Below, in pieces: positions 31,648 through 43,379 of a stretch of DNA of 64,000 nt (positions within the stretch are counted from its first letter, which is position 1; each line of letters opens with the position of its first letter). The notes beneath the pieces were generated by a model. That model ran no database searches, was not told the DNA's origin, and worked only from the letters and a program-made list of their open reading frames with translations. Both the position numbers and the translations under genes were made by a program. Origin of the DNA: Paramicrosporidium saccamoebae. Its lineage: Eukaryota > Rozellomycota. The DNA lies in the NCBI GenBank assembly GCA_002794465.1, contig MTSL01000014.1, forward strand, positions 1-64,000, given 5' to 3'.

Positions 31648-32565
31648 ATGCCGCCTCGAAAACGCAAAATTGAAGATGTCAAAGCCAACACGGAACCAGT
31701 ACCGACTGTTCCACCTGCTACACCCAAGAACATGAAGGTGACAGAGTTGAGGGAAGCATTGGTAGCCCACGGCCTATCGCCAAAAGGACTCAAGAAGGAG
31801 CTTGTCGACAGGCTGGAAGAATTCCTGGACGTAAAAGTAGCGCCTACGCCTCTTCAGACAGTTGCCACGATTGAATCGCCCCAAGAAACTAGTGCGAAAA
31901 TTGAGCAGAATCCGAAATCACCAACAAGAGCGCGCAGCACCACCAAGAAAGCTATTCTCGAAGAGGAGAATGTTGATTATAGCACAGAGCCCGAGGTTAT
32001 GGAAAACGAAATGGCTGCAGAATTGACACAAATGGCACCCAATGATCATACAGAGCCCCAAATAGCACAACCCAGCACAGAGTGCACACCAAAGCCCAAA
32101 TCAGAACTCGAAACAGAATCCAGACCACAGCCTACTTTCGCTGAGACAGAATCCAGACTACAGCCTACTTTCACCGAAAAAGAGACGACTGTAGTCCACA
32201 TTACCAACTTTGTTCGTCCATTTGCGGTTCCAGCTGTACGCAATCTGGTGGGTCAATTTGGAACAATAGTGGATTTTTGGATGGACCATCTTCGGACAAA
32301 CTGTTTCGTCCAATTTGAAGGTCCAAGCGCCGCCGATGACTGTATCCGCAAGCTTGGAGGCATAAAATGGCCCTTTGATACTGGAAGATGTCTCCAAACT
32401 TCCAAATCGGACCAGAAGGCAATGGCGTTGGCAAAGGAGGAAGGTTCCGGATCACGTGCGCCCAAGCTGGCCATCGTTGAACAGCCCATCGTCCTTGACG
32501 AGCTTTTCCTAAAGACCAGCGCCACACCGCACCTTTACTATCTTCCGGCGACTCCTTTAGAATAA
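31648..32565 (+). CDS. ACIN1: Acinus-like SAP and RRM protein (ASAP complex)
   Basis: 305 residues, single exon. Residues about 29-63 are a SAP domain (MKVTELREALVAHGLSPKGL...ELVDRLEEFL). A low-complexity Glu/Pro/Thr stretch follows, containing a short duplicated ETESR[LP]QPTF. Residues about 182-255 are an RRM (VVHITNFVRPFAVPAVRNLV, CFVQFEGPSAADDCI). The C-terminus VLDELFLKTSATPHLYYLPA is the RNPS1-SAP18-binding (RSB) motif of Acinus. Acinus, RNPS1 and SAP18 form the ASAP splicing/exon-junction complex. The whole protein is much shorter than animal Acinus but has the three defining parts. Its stop codon lies inside GAATAAAG. Confidence 0.88.
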   Translation: MPPRKRKIEDVKANTEPVPTVPPATPKNMKVTELREALVAHGLSPKGLKKELVDRLEEFLDVKVAPTPLQTVATIESPQETSAKIEQNPKSPTRARSTTKKAILEEENVDYSTEPEVMENEMAAELTQMAPNDHTEPQIAQPSTECTPKPKSELETESRPQPTFAETESRLQPTFTEKETTVVHITNFVRPFAVPAVRNLVGQFGTIVDFWMDHLRTNCFVQFEGPSAADDCIRKLGGIKWPFDTGRCLQTSKSDQKAMALAKEEGSGSRAPKLAIVEQPIVLDELFLKTSATPHLYYLPATPLE

Positions 32566-32659
32566 AGCCACCTTTATTGGAAACTAGATTTGTTGTCCGT
32601 CCGGACTCTCTAATTGGCCAGGCATCCCGGCAGAAAAATCACACGACCGGTACGACAGG

Positions 32660-33955
32660 ATGAGCAATAAAGACGAAGCCCTTCCTGTAGAAAAGCAAGG
32701 GACTGGTGGCTTCTTGTCCAGCGCTGTTAACCTGCTAAAGTCGATTATCGGCTCGGGCATTTTGGCCCTGCCGGCTGCGTTTGCTTCCGTGGGAGCCGTT
32801 CCGGGACTGCTTTTGCTTGCGGTCGCTGCCTTTGTCTCTGCCTTTGGTCTGCAACTGCTCATCAAGGCAACCGATCGGGTCACCTCCAAGGGGCTCGTTG
32901 CTCCTCGGACCGCAAATTTTTCTGCCTTGGCAGGACCCACCTACCCGAAACTGTGGGTGCTATTCGAGGCAGTGGTGATGGTCAAGTGCTCTCTGGTGGC
33001 CACAAGCTACCTGACTATTGCAGGGTCAGTCATGACCGACATCTTCAAGACACTCACCCCCTCTGCATGGCCTATCATGTTCAGCCAGGTATTCTGGGTG
33101 TCGGCCATTGCCGGCTTGATCGCCCCCGTAGTGTTTATGCACAGAATGGACTCGCTAAAATACACTAGCTTTCTCGGTCTGCTCGGAATTGCTTATCTCT
33201 TTGTCCTGTCTGTGGTTTTGTTCTTTGTGCATAATGATTCTGTTGGAGAGAGCTTTTCAAACATCAACATGTTTGTCCCTTTCAAATTCAGCTCTGTATC
33301 TAGCTTCTCCGTCTTTGTCTTTGCCCTGACATGTCACCAGAATGTAAATCTCTGTCTGCTCCCTGATCTTTAGATTTTCCTCATCCATAACGAAATCAAG
33401 GATACTCGTCCGAGTATTATGCTTCGTCTGATCACTATTTGCGTCTTTGCATCCTTTGCCATATATAGCATCTTTTCCTTGGCCTTTTTTGGCGTATTTG
33501 GAAGTGGGGTGAGTGTGAATGTCATCAAGAGTCTTCCCGACACCGCCTGGTCTACAACCGTTGCTCGCATTCTATATTCGCTGATTATGATCTTTTCCTA
33601 TCCGTTGCAGACTTTTCCGGCTAGAGCGTCGCTTGTCAAGCTTTTGGAGGGAGTTGTAGACCCAACCGGCAGGTCAAAACTTCTCCTCCATGTAATAGCG
33701 ACGGGGTGCATTATAGGGTTCACCTGGACGATTGCAGCCTTTAAAGTCCCCATTGACATTCTATTCTCACTTGTTGGGTGCACTGCCGGACCCGTGATCT
33801 GCCACTTCTTGCCCGCAATGTTTTGGTTAAAATTAGAAGAGGACAAGCCGATGACCAAGGGCAAAGCTGCCTGCTGGGCGCTCATTGCCTTTGGTGTTGT
33901 TGCCACCATTGTTCCATTAGTAGCCCTTATAGTCTCATTAACGAGGAGTCTTTAA
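32660..33955 (+). CDS. AVT-type vacuolar amino-acid transporter 1
   Basis: Two exons, 32660-33343 and 33374-33955, with a 30-nt intron; 421 residues and about 11 membrane spans. The first span region LKSIIGSGILALPAAFASVG is the SLC32/36/38 (AAAP) signature, and later spans contain HRMDSLKYTSF and FSYPLQTFPARASL. Yeast AVT5-7 export amino acids from the vacuole; the substrate here is unknown. It is a tandem paralogue of the gene at 35685-37213, and both have their only intron at the same codon boundary, CHQN|IF. The stop codon overlaps AATAAA. Confidence 0.9.
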
Positions 33956-34278
33956 TAAACGCAATATTGCAATTAAAGAGCCGTGTCATAGAGGTGAGGT
34001 GTGACGTAGAGGGTTGATCAGTCTGGAGAAGACCTAGTTGCTGGGTATTTGAGGACAGTGAGACGTATTTGTGCGCTAGAGTGGATCGCTTTGCTGGGTA
34101 TTTGGGGACAGTAAGATATGTATACATACTATTTATCCCCACTATGTGACAAAGGGACGGGTTAGATCGTATACTGCAGTGAGTGGGGAGCTGATTGGCC
34201 ATGCGTGAGATTCGCATCTGATCACCATCCTCACCTCAACTCTTTTACCTCATCAACTTTATGATATAATACAATTGT
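33956..34278. other. Spacer filled by a MITE-like copy
   Basis: Convergent 3' ends of the transporter and the kinase. Bases 34001-34150 are a repeat copy; nothing else recognised. Confidence 0.5.
34001..34150 (-). mobile_element. MITE-like dispersed repeat, copy D
   Basis: Starts GTGACGTAGAGGGTTGATC and ends TTATCCCCACTATGTGAC. Contains two internal copies of the GCTGGGTATTTGxGGACAGT block, so a small internal duplication of about 55 bp is present. Confidence 0.65.
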
Positions 34279-35493
34279 TCATGTAGCGAAAAAAGGATGT
34301 CGCAGTAATTCCCCAATCGTCAGCCGTCTATTCGGCTCTCTAACCAGTAGGGATTTGACTATGTAGGCCGCGGTGGACGAGATGCGTTCATCAGGGGCTC
34401 TATAGTTTACAGACACAATCTTTTCGGCCAGTGCCCTCGGCTTGCCGCTTTCGGGATTAAAGGGCAGGGAGCCAATCAGACAGGCGTACATAATAACTCC
34501 AAATGACCAGGCATCAGAGAGGCGTCCGTCATATGGCTCACCCACAATGACCTCGGGGGCGGCATATTCTTCCGAACCACATCGCGTCATTAGGGGGTAA
34601 TTCCGGACAATCCTGGCAAGGCCAAAATCCACCAGTGTCACCTTGACCCGCCCGACACGATCGTCAATTAGAATATTTTCCAATTTTAGGTCCCGATGGA
34701 CAATATTGTTCTGATGGAGATGCTTAATGGCCACGAGCACTTCTCGGAGAATCTTTGCAGTTTCCTGTTCGCCAAGCCGCTTCTTGCGGGCAACGTATTG
34801 GAAGAGCTCCTGGCCGGGCACATAGTCCATGACAATACAGATCGTGTCCTTCATGAGGGTTGCCTCTCTGAATCGCACAATGTTTGGATGTCGTATCCTC
34901 TGCAGAATCTCAATTTCCCGAGAGAGCGTCTCCTGCAGCCTGACACTCTGACGCACCTCGTCAATGTCCATCATCTTGACTGCCACTGCGTCGCCCGTGC
35001 GACGGTCAACGGCAAGCTTAACCTTGCTAAAGGAGCCCGCACCCAAGAGACGCTGAAAGATGTACTGGCCAGCTGAGGCTTCCGACACTGCTCGCGGAAT
35101 CGACGAATCACTGGTCACTAGCAATTTCCTTAGCAATTCTCCATCAGATAAGACTAAATGGCTGCTTGACAAATGTACATGATCGATTTGGTAGTTCTGC
35201 GACTTGTCGTCCGCTGAAATATTATACAAACTCTGCGGCTTCCAAGCGGAGCTCGTTGTGGTCGTCTCCACCACGCTCGTATGATTCTGTTGGGATGGAA
35301 ATGGGTCCTTTTCGTACGAATCGTAATTATTACCCACAGTCCGCCGGGCCCTCCATGTCTTGTATTTCTTCCTAATATACGAAATTCCGGTCCATTTTCC
35401 AATGAAACGCCGGACACTGGTATCCGAGTAGCCTTTCTGGTCACTTGCCATGCTGCCGGTCCTACAACAGATAATTGGCACTGGGCTGGTCAT
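34279..35493 (-). CDS. CAMK-like serine/threonine protein kinase
   Basis: 404 residues, single exon. The kinase domain spans about 143-402 with every key residue: Gly-loop GAGSFSKV (151-158), Lys173 (AVKMM), catalytic HRDLKLEN (His266-Asn273), DFG at 289-291 and APE at 312-314. The 140-residue N-terminus is unstructured and basic. It resembles fungal CAMK/AMPK-related kinases, but I cannot name an orthologue. An internal Met (MASDQKGYSD, residue 15) is an alternative start. It is divergent from the second AVT gene with 191 bp between starts. Confidence 0.88.
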   Translation of the reverse strand: MTSPVPIICCRTGSMASDQKGYSDTSVRRFIGKWTGISYIRKKYKTWRARRTVGNNYDSYEKDPFPSQQNHTSVVETTTTSSAWKPQSLYNISADDKSQNYQIDHVHLSSSHLVLSDGELLRKLLVTSDSSIPRAVSEASAGQYIFQRLLGAGSFSKVKLAVDRRTGDAVAVKMMDIDEVRQSVRLQETLSREIEILQRIRHPNIVRFREATLMKDTICIVMDYVPGQELFQYVARKKRLGEQETAKILREVLVAIKHLHQNNIVHRDLKLENILIDDRVGRVKVTLVDFGLARIVRNYPLMTRCGSEEYAAPEVIVGEPYDGRLSDAWSFGVIMYACLIGSLPFNPESGKPRALAEKIVSVNYRAPDERISSTAAYIVKSLLVREPNRRLTIGELLRHPFFAT

Positions 35494-35684
35494 AAAGTGG
35501 TGATCTTCCTAAATTGGAAGGCAGCCTATAACAGCCACCAACTGTACCGCCAGCCCCGGGGTCTATACTACCAAATAAATCTACAATGTTGCTGGCGAGA
35601 CTAGTCGAGTCATCAATTGACATTGTTTTACTAATCGCAGGAAAGATGGCCAAAAGACACTCACACGACTATATGATTCTATAA

Positions 35685-37213
35685 ATGGTAGAGAAGGCTG
35701 AATATGATTGGACTGGCCAATATACAAGAACACCCATGCAACCGAAAGCAGCACACTTGATGCAACCATCCGGACCCGTGCTAGTGACCACCCAGTCTGC
35801 CAGTACTGAAAATTTACTCTCTGACAGTTCCCATGGCAGTAGTCCCGGGGGACTCCACTACTCCGTACCCTCGTCGCCCAAGAGTATAGACGGCTTCTCC
35901 GACACCGACAATGACAGCCCCATTGAGACACATATACCAAATGCCGGATTTTCTAGCTGTAGCATCAACCTGCTAAAGACAATCATGGGAGCGGGCATTC
36001 TGGCCATGCCGTCGGCGTATGCTGCGCTGGGCTACGTACCCGCTACTTGCATGATTCTCCTCGCCGCCGCCTTTGCTGCCTTTGGACTGCAGCTGTTAGT
36101 AAACTCTTCTCAATACATTGGACGGGGTGCGACTGTGAACAAATTGGCAAATTTGACCTATCCGCAGGCGTCCATATTGTTTGACATTGCAATTGCGCTA
36201 AAGTGTTTTGGGGTGGCCATTTCGTATCTCGTGGTAATTGGGGATGTGATGCCGAGCATTGTGGTGGGAATGGGCTATGACGATCCCATCTTTGTTAGCC
36301 GGCGCTTTTGGCTGCTGGTCTCGGCCATCCTCATGGTGCCACTTGCCTTTCTAAAGCGCATGGATTCTTTAAAGTACACCAGTTTCGCTGGATTGCTCAG
36401 CGTTGTCTATCTGGTGGGGGTTGCCTTTTGGAATTTTTACAAGCCCGATGCCGTGCGGCCTCCTCCCAACGCAGGAATGGAAGCCTTTGTGGACTACAGC
36501 CCCGCGACCCCAAAGTCTTTTTCCGTCTTTGTCTTTTCCTTTACATGTCATCAGAATGTATAAGCATGCTATTTTGAGATGCTAATGTGTAGATATTTCC
36601 CATTCAAAGGGAGGCCGTGGACAATTCGACCCCCTTCCTCAACCGCGTCATCAATTTTTGTGTTTGCGTTGCGGTTGGCTTATATTTTACATTCTCGCTA
36701 GTCTCGTACGCCAATTTTGGTAGCATTGTAGATGGAAACATCTTTGGCACTTGTATATCCTCTATGCTGAATAACCATTTAGATCCCAAAAAGAACATTG
36801 AGATGATTATTGCACGTTGTCTCTTTGCCTTGCTCTCGGCATTTTCGTATCCGCTACAGACTTTTCCTTGTCGGTCCTCACTAGAACATTTGCTTCCCTT
36901 GTCTTCAGCCAACAAACGGTTATACAGTCGTCCAATCCATATCCTCTTGACCCTCGCCATTCTCTTCGGCACCTATGCAGTGGCCTTTTGTGTAAAAGAT
37001 CTGGTCATTGTGTCCGAGGTTATTGGGACGCTGGCTGGAATTCCCATCTGCTACCTGTTCCCCTTTCTCTTTTACTTTAAGCTCTCTGAAGGACGGGGAT
37101 GGACGGCCAAAAGGATTGCTTCCGCATGTATGGCAGGGTTCGGAATAGTTGCCATGATGGTTAATTCAGTGTCGCTAGTCTATACTATGCAGAGCTACCT
37201 TGGAGTCGTGTAG
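35685..37213 (+). CDS. AVT-type vacuolar amino-acid transporter 2
   Basis: Two exons, 35685-36557 and 36593-37213, with a 35-nt intron; 497 residues. A long hydrophilic N-terminus of about 85 residues, rich in Ser, precedes the first span NLLKTIMGAGILAMPSAYAA. It shares LKRMDSLKYTSF, TCHQN|IF and FSYPLQTFP with the transporter at 32660, including the intron position. It is therefore a local duplicate that gained or kept a longer N-terminal tail, as in yeast Avt proteins of the vacuolar-import type. Direction of transport is unknown. Confidence 0.9.
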
Positions 37214-37502
37214 ACTATACAATTAGTTGCGAGAATCATAAATGAGCATGCCATTCTCAGAAATGCCCATTCGAATCTCGACAACGCAAATCTCGGCAAC
37301 GTAAATCTTGACATTTTTTGATCAAAGGACATGCAAGTATTATTGTTTAGTAATAAAGGACTATTTCTTGGTTTATACATGACTTTTAAGTAGTATCCAA
37401 GCATTGTACAACACCTAGCACCTCGCGCTTAGCACTCAACATCTAGCACTACTTCACAATCAGGACACCTGGATAGCCGCGGTCACCTTTGCCGTCCGGC
37501 GC

Positions 37503-40500
37503 ATGCCCCTTGGTCGTCTGACACGTCTCATGCCTAAAAAACTTCAGAGTCAAGGCGGGAAGAACCTTCCTTTTTTGGGTAACGCCCCGGTGTGCCGACA
37601 ATTATCCATGCCGTGCGAGACTGAAAATGAATTGCCCGGCAATGCAAAAACGGTCCGTGCCCGGCCGGTGGAGGAAATCTACCAGAAAAAGACGCAATTA
37701 GAACACATCCTTTTGCGGCCAGACACTTATATTGGGTCAGTGGAGAGGAATGAACAGTCCATGTGGGTCTTTGACCGGACTGCAGGCCGAATGGTGCAGC
37801 GAAACGTGTCCTTTGTGCCAGGCCTGTTCAAAATATTTGACGAAATTCTAGTCAATGCTTCCGATAACAAGATTAGAGACCCTTCAATGGACACGCTAAA
37901 GGTGAACATTGACCGAGAGGCTGGCTCCATTTCCATCTATAATAACGGCCATGGAATCCCCATTGAAATGCATTCCAAGGAAAAAATGTACGTTCCCGAA
38001 CTAATCTTTGGGCAACTCCTGACCTCATCCAACTATGACGACGCCGAAAAGAAAGTCACTGGCGGACGGAACGGATATGGTGCCAAGCTGTGTAATATTT
38101 TCAGCAAAGAATTCATTGTCGAGACTGCCAACAGCAACAAAAAACAGACCTACCGGCAAGTATTCAGTGACAATATGAGCAAACGAGGCGCACCCGAGTT
38201 GAAAAAGGGTGGAAAAGAGGATTTCACACAGATCACCTTTAAGCCCGATCTGTCCAAATTTGGAATGTCCAGTTTGGACGACGACATTGTCGCCTTATTG
38301 GAACGCAGAGTGTATGACATTGCTGGGTGTGTACGGGATGTCAAGGTGTATTTAAATGGAGAGCGGCTGCCAGTGAAGAGTTTCAAAGAATATGTGCAGC
38401 TATTTACGCCAAAGCCCGAGATGGGGACATTGCCATCCGCACCGGTGGTCCATGAAAAGGTGAATGATCGCTGGGAGGTGTGTGTGACAGTCAGCGATGG
38501 TTCTTTCCAGCACATGAGTTTTGTCAATTCCATATGCACTTACAAAGGAGGCGCTCATGTCAGCTATATTACAGATCAGCTTACGTCGGCCCTACAAGAC
38601 ATGATCAAAAAGAAGAATAAGGATCTGACCGCTTTAAAGCCGCTGCAAATCAAGAACCATCTCTCCGTGTTTGTCAACTGTCTGATTGAGAATCCCTCTT
38701 TTGATTCCCAGACCAAAGAGTTCATGACCCTTCGAGCGAGTGCATTTGGCTCAAAATGCGTTCTGGGCGATGGTTTTATGAAAAAGGTGGCTGCCTGTGG
38801 AGTAGTTGAGAATGTGATGCAATTTGCAAAATTCAAGCAAAATCAGCAGCTGAAAAAGACGGATGGTGCCAAGCGCAACCGTCTCTCGGGAATTGCCAAA
38901 TTGGATGATGCCAATAATGCCGGCACAAAAAATGCATCAAAGTGCACCCTAATTATCACGGAAGGAGATTCAGCCAAGGCATTGGCCGTCTCCGGTTTGG
39001 GAGTGGTTGGACGCGACAATTACGGTGTATTCCCGCTGCGTGGAAAGCTTTTAAATGTCCGTGAGGCTACGCATAAACAGATTTTGGAGAATCAAGAGAT
39101 TAATTACTTAAAGCAGATTCTGGGCCTGCAACACGGACAAGTGTACACTTCAGTGAGCACTCTGAGATATGGCTCGCTCATGATTATGACGGATCAGGAC
39201 CACGACGGATCACACATCAAAGGGCTGGTGATTAACTTTTTGGAACATTTTTTCCCCAGTCTTTTAAAGATTCCTGGTTTCCTGGTGGAATTTATCACCC
39301 CCATCGTCAAGGCCAGCAAGGGACGGGAGGAGATTGTCTTTTACACCATCCCCGAATACGAAACATGGAAGGAGGCCCATAATAATGGCCGCGGATGGAC
39401 TGTTAAATACTACAAGGTACAGATCTGGGTTATGTTTTAAATGTCCATAGGGTTTGGGTACATCTACTGCCGCTGATGCTCGAAAGTACTTTGCGGCTAT
39501 GGATCGGCATAGAAAGGTCTTTGCTCCGATTAAGGAGGAGGAGCGACAGTTGGTAGACATGGCCTTTAACAAGAAACGCACCGACGATCGCAAGGAATGG
39601 CTCAAGACGTGTACACCGGGAACGTATATGGACACGAGCGCCGAAGTCATCTCCATTGGAGACTTTATCAACAAGGAGCTGATTCTTTTTTCAATGGCTG
39701 ACAATGCCCGCTCGATTCCATGCATAGTCGACGGCCTTAAGCCGGGACATCGCAAGATTCTCTTCAGTTGCTTCAAACGCAAATTGAAGAATGAAATCAA
39801 AGTGGCACAGTTGGCCGGTTATGTAGCCGAACACTCTGCCTATCATCATGGTGAGCAGTCTCTCTGCGGGACCATTATTGGGATGGCGCAGACGTTTGTG
39901 GGGAGTAACAATGTCAATTTACTGGAACCCAATGGACAGTTTGGCACTCGACTGCAGGGCGGGAAGGACGCAGCTAGTCCCAGATATGTCTTTACCTCCT
40001 TATCACCCTTTGCGCGTCTGCTCTACCGTTCTGAAGACGATGCACTGCTCAAATATCTGAACGACGATGGACAGAGCATTGAGCCGGAATGGTACATTCC
40101 CATTCTGCCATTGCTATTGGTGAACGGGTGTGATGGTATTGGCACGGGATGGAGTACGACGATCCCAAGCTTCAATCCCCGCGACGTTGCAAGCAATTTG
40201 TTGAGGATGATGGACGGCGAGACTGCCAATGCAATGCATCCATGGTATCACGGCTTCACCGGACCAATTGAACCTGTGGGATCTGACCGATACTCTATCC
40301 GCGGAGTCTGGAGACGCACTGATGAAACTACAGTGGAGATTACTGAACTTCCAGTGGGATCCTGGACACAGAACTACAAGGAAATGCTAGAGTCCATGTT
40401 GGCAGGCGCAGACAAGGGAGAGCCGCTGATCAAGGACTACAAAGAATACCATACAGACACGACGGTACACTTTGTCTTGTCCCTGAGCGAGGCGGGAGTG

Positions 40501-41511
40501 AAATGTTACACTGATAATGATTTTGAGCGACGCTTCAAGATGAGCTCCTATACAAACATTAACAACATTGTCTGCTTTGACAAGGAGGGGCTACTCCGAA
40601 AGTATGCCAGTCCCCTTGCTGTGTTGGAGGACTTTTATCATCTCCGTCTGGCGTATTATGTGAAGAGGAAAGAATGGATGGCGGATCAGTTAACCAAGGA
40701 ATGGACTCGTCTTGACAACCGAGTTCGATTTGTGCAAGAGATTATTGACGGAAAGTTGGTGGTGCAGAACCGCAAGAAACGAGACATTATCGCTGATCTC
40801 GTTTCACGGGGCTATGCCAAGGACAATGCTGCCCCAGATGGCGAAGCCAGTGATACGGAAGAAGCCATGGCCAGCAATCGGGATTATGACTATTTGTTGG
40901 GAATGCCCATTTACAGTCTGACGCGCGAAAAGGTGGAAAAGCTGATGACGGAGCGGGGGGAAAAGGAAACGGAACTCAATAAACTGCTGGCCAAGACCCC
41001 CAAGACTCTGTGGAAGAGTGATCTGGACGAGTTCCTGACAGCCTGGGATGCCCACGAGACAAGCTCCAAACACATTACCGCCGTGGAACGTGCCAAGGCT
41101 CTTGGAAAGCCCGTCCCAAAAGCCATCAAAAGGACTGCCAAAGTCGCTGATAGGGATATAGAGACGAGCTCTGAGGAGGAGAGTGCCGAAGAGGCAGAAT
41201 ATGTTCCGACCAAAAAGGCTAGTGCTGCTCCAACAAAGAAGAGAACATATACGCGCAAGACGGAAGGCGAGACGGTCAATAAAAAGACAAAGCCGGGTCA
41301 ATTGGGCAAGCCAAGCAAATCGAGCAAGTCAACCTCCGATAGCGATACCGAGACGAATACTGTAAATGACACAAAGGTTCTTGATGCAGAAGCCATAAAC
41401 AATATGCCATTGGCAGAGCGGATCAATTACATGCTGCAACAACGCACCAAACAGAGCACATTGGATTTCAAGCCGAGCAAACCAAGGATAATCCTCAGTG
41501 ATGATGAGTAA
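37503..41511 (+). CDS. TOP2: DNA topoisomerase II
   Basis: Two exons, 37503-39416 and 39451-41511, with a 34-nt intron that splits YYK|GLGTST; 1324 residues. An N-terminal GHKL ATPase (QLEHILLRPDTYIGSVE, GRNGYGAKLCNIFS) is followed by a TOPRIM domain with EGDSA (Glu487) and DQDHDG (564-569). The winged-helix domain holds the catalytic tyrosine in ASPRY (Tyr817), followed by a coiled-coil gate. The last 150 residues are charged, with acidic clusters (SSEEESAEEAEY) typical of the regulatory tail. It decatenates chromosomes in the nucleus. Confidence 0.96.
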
Positions 41512-41912
41512 CAAATACACAGTTTAATCTGAGCCTTTGATCGGGTGTTTTGGACTGGTATTTGGTTAAGAGATGTATGAGGTTCGTACAAAGACCCTCT
41601 ATTAGAATATCGGATCCGTAATCATAAAGTGTCGAGTTCGCACAAGGACCCTGTATTAGAATATCGGATTCGTAATCATAAAGTATTGGGTTCGTACAAA
41701 GACCCTGCTAAACAGCATCCACTTATCATTGATTAATTCGGCTCAAATGGCGATCCCACAAGCCATTCCAACCACATTAAGAGTGGCTACCTATAAAGAG
41801 GCCACATAGTTTAATAAAAGCAAACTCCACCCATCAACAGACCCTTGATTCCTGGTCCGTAGTTATACTATCTCACATATACCATATCAACTCGATACAC
41901 TTATGCTCTTTA
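41512..41912. other. Spacer with 54-bp tandem repeat
   Basis: Convergent 3' ends of TOP2 and GDI. After the tandem repeat (41582-41707), bases 41708-41850 resemble part of the spacer at 4598-4890 (CAGCATCCACTT, CCCACAAGCCA, GTGGCTACCTAT, TTAATAAAAG). No gene seen. Confidence 0.5.
41582..41707. repeat. 54-bp direct repeat, 2.3 copies
   Basis: Units at 41582-41635 and 41636-41689 (GTTCGTACAAAGACCCTCTA, TTAGAATATCGGATCCGTAA, TCATAAAGTGTCGA) with five or six differences, and an 18-bp third start at 41690. Confidence 0.9.
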
Positions 41913-43280
41913 TTAAACGTCATTCACAGCACCAAGCGACTTGTTTAGTGTTTCTTGCTCCTCCTCCGCCGTGGGACGCTTCTTTACCTCGAGAGGGACA
42001 CCAGCGTACCGCTTGTAGACATCCTTGACATCGTCACAGACTGTCTCGAAATGACTGGTGGCATCATAGGAGCGGGCCACAAAGAGTCGACTTTCCACTC
42101 CATCATCGATGGGCTGCATCATGTCCGTGGTCCAGACAAACTTTTCCCGAATCGGTCCCAATAGGGAAAGGGCAAAGTCGATTTCCCGTTCGGGAGTGGG
42201 CGTCTCAATGATGGTGCTGACAATGGCCACATAGTGTCCCGGGGCTGCCACTTGATGGGCATTGCTGACACAGGCAATGTAGACGTCGTATTTGCGGTTG
42301 AGCTGACGTTGGGGGATGATGATCTGACACGAATCAGCGTCGCCCGTGGCGGGGATTGGATGATCCAACAGACAGATGGCCCTGACCACCTGATGCTGTC
42401 GATGACACGCCGCCGGCACATACGATGGATCAGCAATAACAGCGTCACATGTGGCAGTGTGTTCGCCACAACGTACACCCGTCACCCGTCCTGAATCGTC
42501 AAAAAGCAGCTCATCCACCGGCTGATTGAGCATATAAGTGCCGCCATAAATGGCACTGAGTCGCGCAAAAGCCTGGGGCAGTTCGCCCAATCCATATAAC
42601 GGATACAAATACGGCGATTTGCCGAAACGCAGCATGGATTCCATGTATAGTCGGATGCGTTGACAAGTGTCCAGGGCGGGGCGTTTGAGATAGTCCTCGT
42701 CAAGCTGCAAGGCCAAGGAATGGCCTATAAAGTCCTTAGTGCCCTCTTCCAGTCCAAATTGGACAAACAGCTCATCCATTGTCATGGCCATCAGATTTCG
42801 GCGATCCCACGTCATTGGATCGTCGGGCCGCAGTTTGCCCACAAATTCAAAAAACTTTTTAGCGCGTCGTTTCTCAAAAAAGCCCATTAATGGCGACGTC
42901 AATGCTTCGTATTCAGTGGCGGGGACTTTGCAAATACCGCTGCCTTCGCGGTACACAAAACTGCCGGCGATTTGTTGGAATTCCAAGTAGCGCGTCACGT
43001 CAGTGTGCACTAGGATCTGCACCAATTCGCCACTCGCCATCATAAACTTGGGCACCACGTCAATGTTGTAGTCGCGGTCCCTGCCATACGTCTTTCCGTC
43101 ATATGTCGTCCCACGCAACGTCTCAAACAGTCGCGACAAGGACAGCGACGCGCATTCGCCTCCGTAATATGCGTTGCGGTCCAAGTGCAGCACCTTTTTG
43201 CCCTCCATACTCAATAGACCGCTCAGCACACATTCCGTCAGTCCCGTTCCCAACACAATAACATCGTAATGTTCGTCCAT
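41913..43280 (-). CDS. GDI1: Rab GDP-dissociation inhibitor
   Basis: 455 residues from the ATG at 43280, which gives the family N-terminus MDEHYDVIVLGTGLTECVLS; an in-frame ATG at 43349 would add 23 unlikely residues. Conserved segments: GKKVLHLDRNAYYGGECASL, the Rab-binding/effector loop FMMASGELVQIL, FKDFIGHSLAL-like KDFIGHSLALQLD, YPLYGLGELPQAFARLSAIYGG. GDI extracts prenylated GDP-Rabs from membranes and recycles them. The stop codon overlaps AATAAA. It lies 100 bp from the stop codon of SLA2 on the same strand. Confidence 0.95.
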   Translation of the reverse strand: MDEHYDVIVLGTGLTECVLSGLLSMEGKKVLHLDRNAYYGGECASLSLSRLFETLRGTTYDGKTYGRDRDYNIDVVPKFMMASGELVQILVHTDVTRYLEFQQIAGSFVYREGSGICKVPATEYEALTSPLMGFFEKRRAKKFFEFVGKLRPDDPMTWDRRNLMAMTMDELFVQFGLEEGTKDFIGHSLALQLDEDYLKRPALDTCQRIRLYMESMLRFGKSPYLYPLYGLGELPQAFARLSAIYGGTYMLNQPVDELLFDDSGRVTGVRCGEHTATCDAVIADPSYVPAACHRQHQVVRAICLLDHPIPATGDADSCQIIIPQRQLNRKYDVYIACVSNAHQVAAPGHYVAIVSTIIETPTPEREIDFALSLLGPIREKFVWTTDMMQPIDDGVESRLFVARSYDATSHFETVCDDVKDVYKRYAGVPLEVKKRPTAEEEQETLNKSLGAVNDV

Positions 43281-43379
43281 TTTGCTCACTGCTCCACCAA
43301 CCAAATTCTTATTTAGTTTCTTAAAAATAGAACTGAATCCACCAATCACAACCCAAAGTTTGTTGTCAAGTAGCTTTTA

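Noticed and set aside
37230-37330. tRNA-like GTTCGAATC-type sequence (CATTCGAATCTCGAC)
   Set aside because: No matching acceptor, D or anticodon stems around it. I found no tRNA or rRNA gene in the window.
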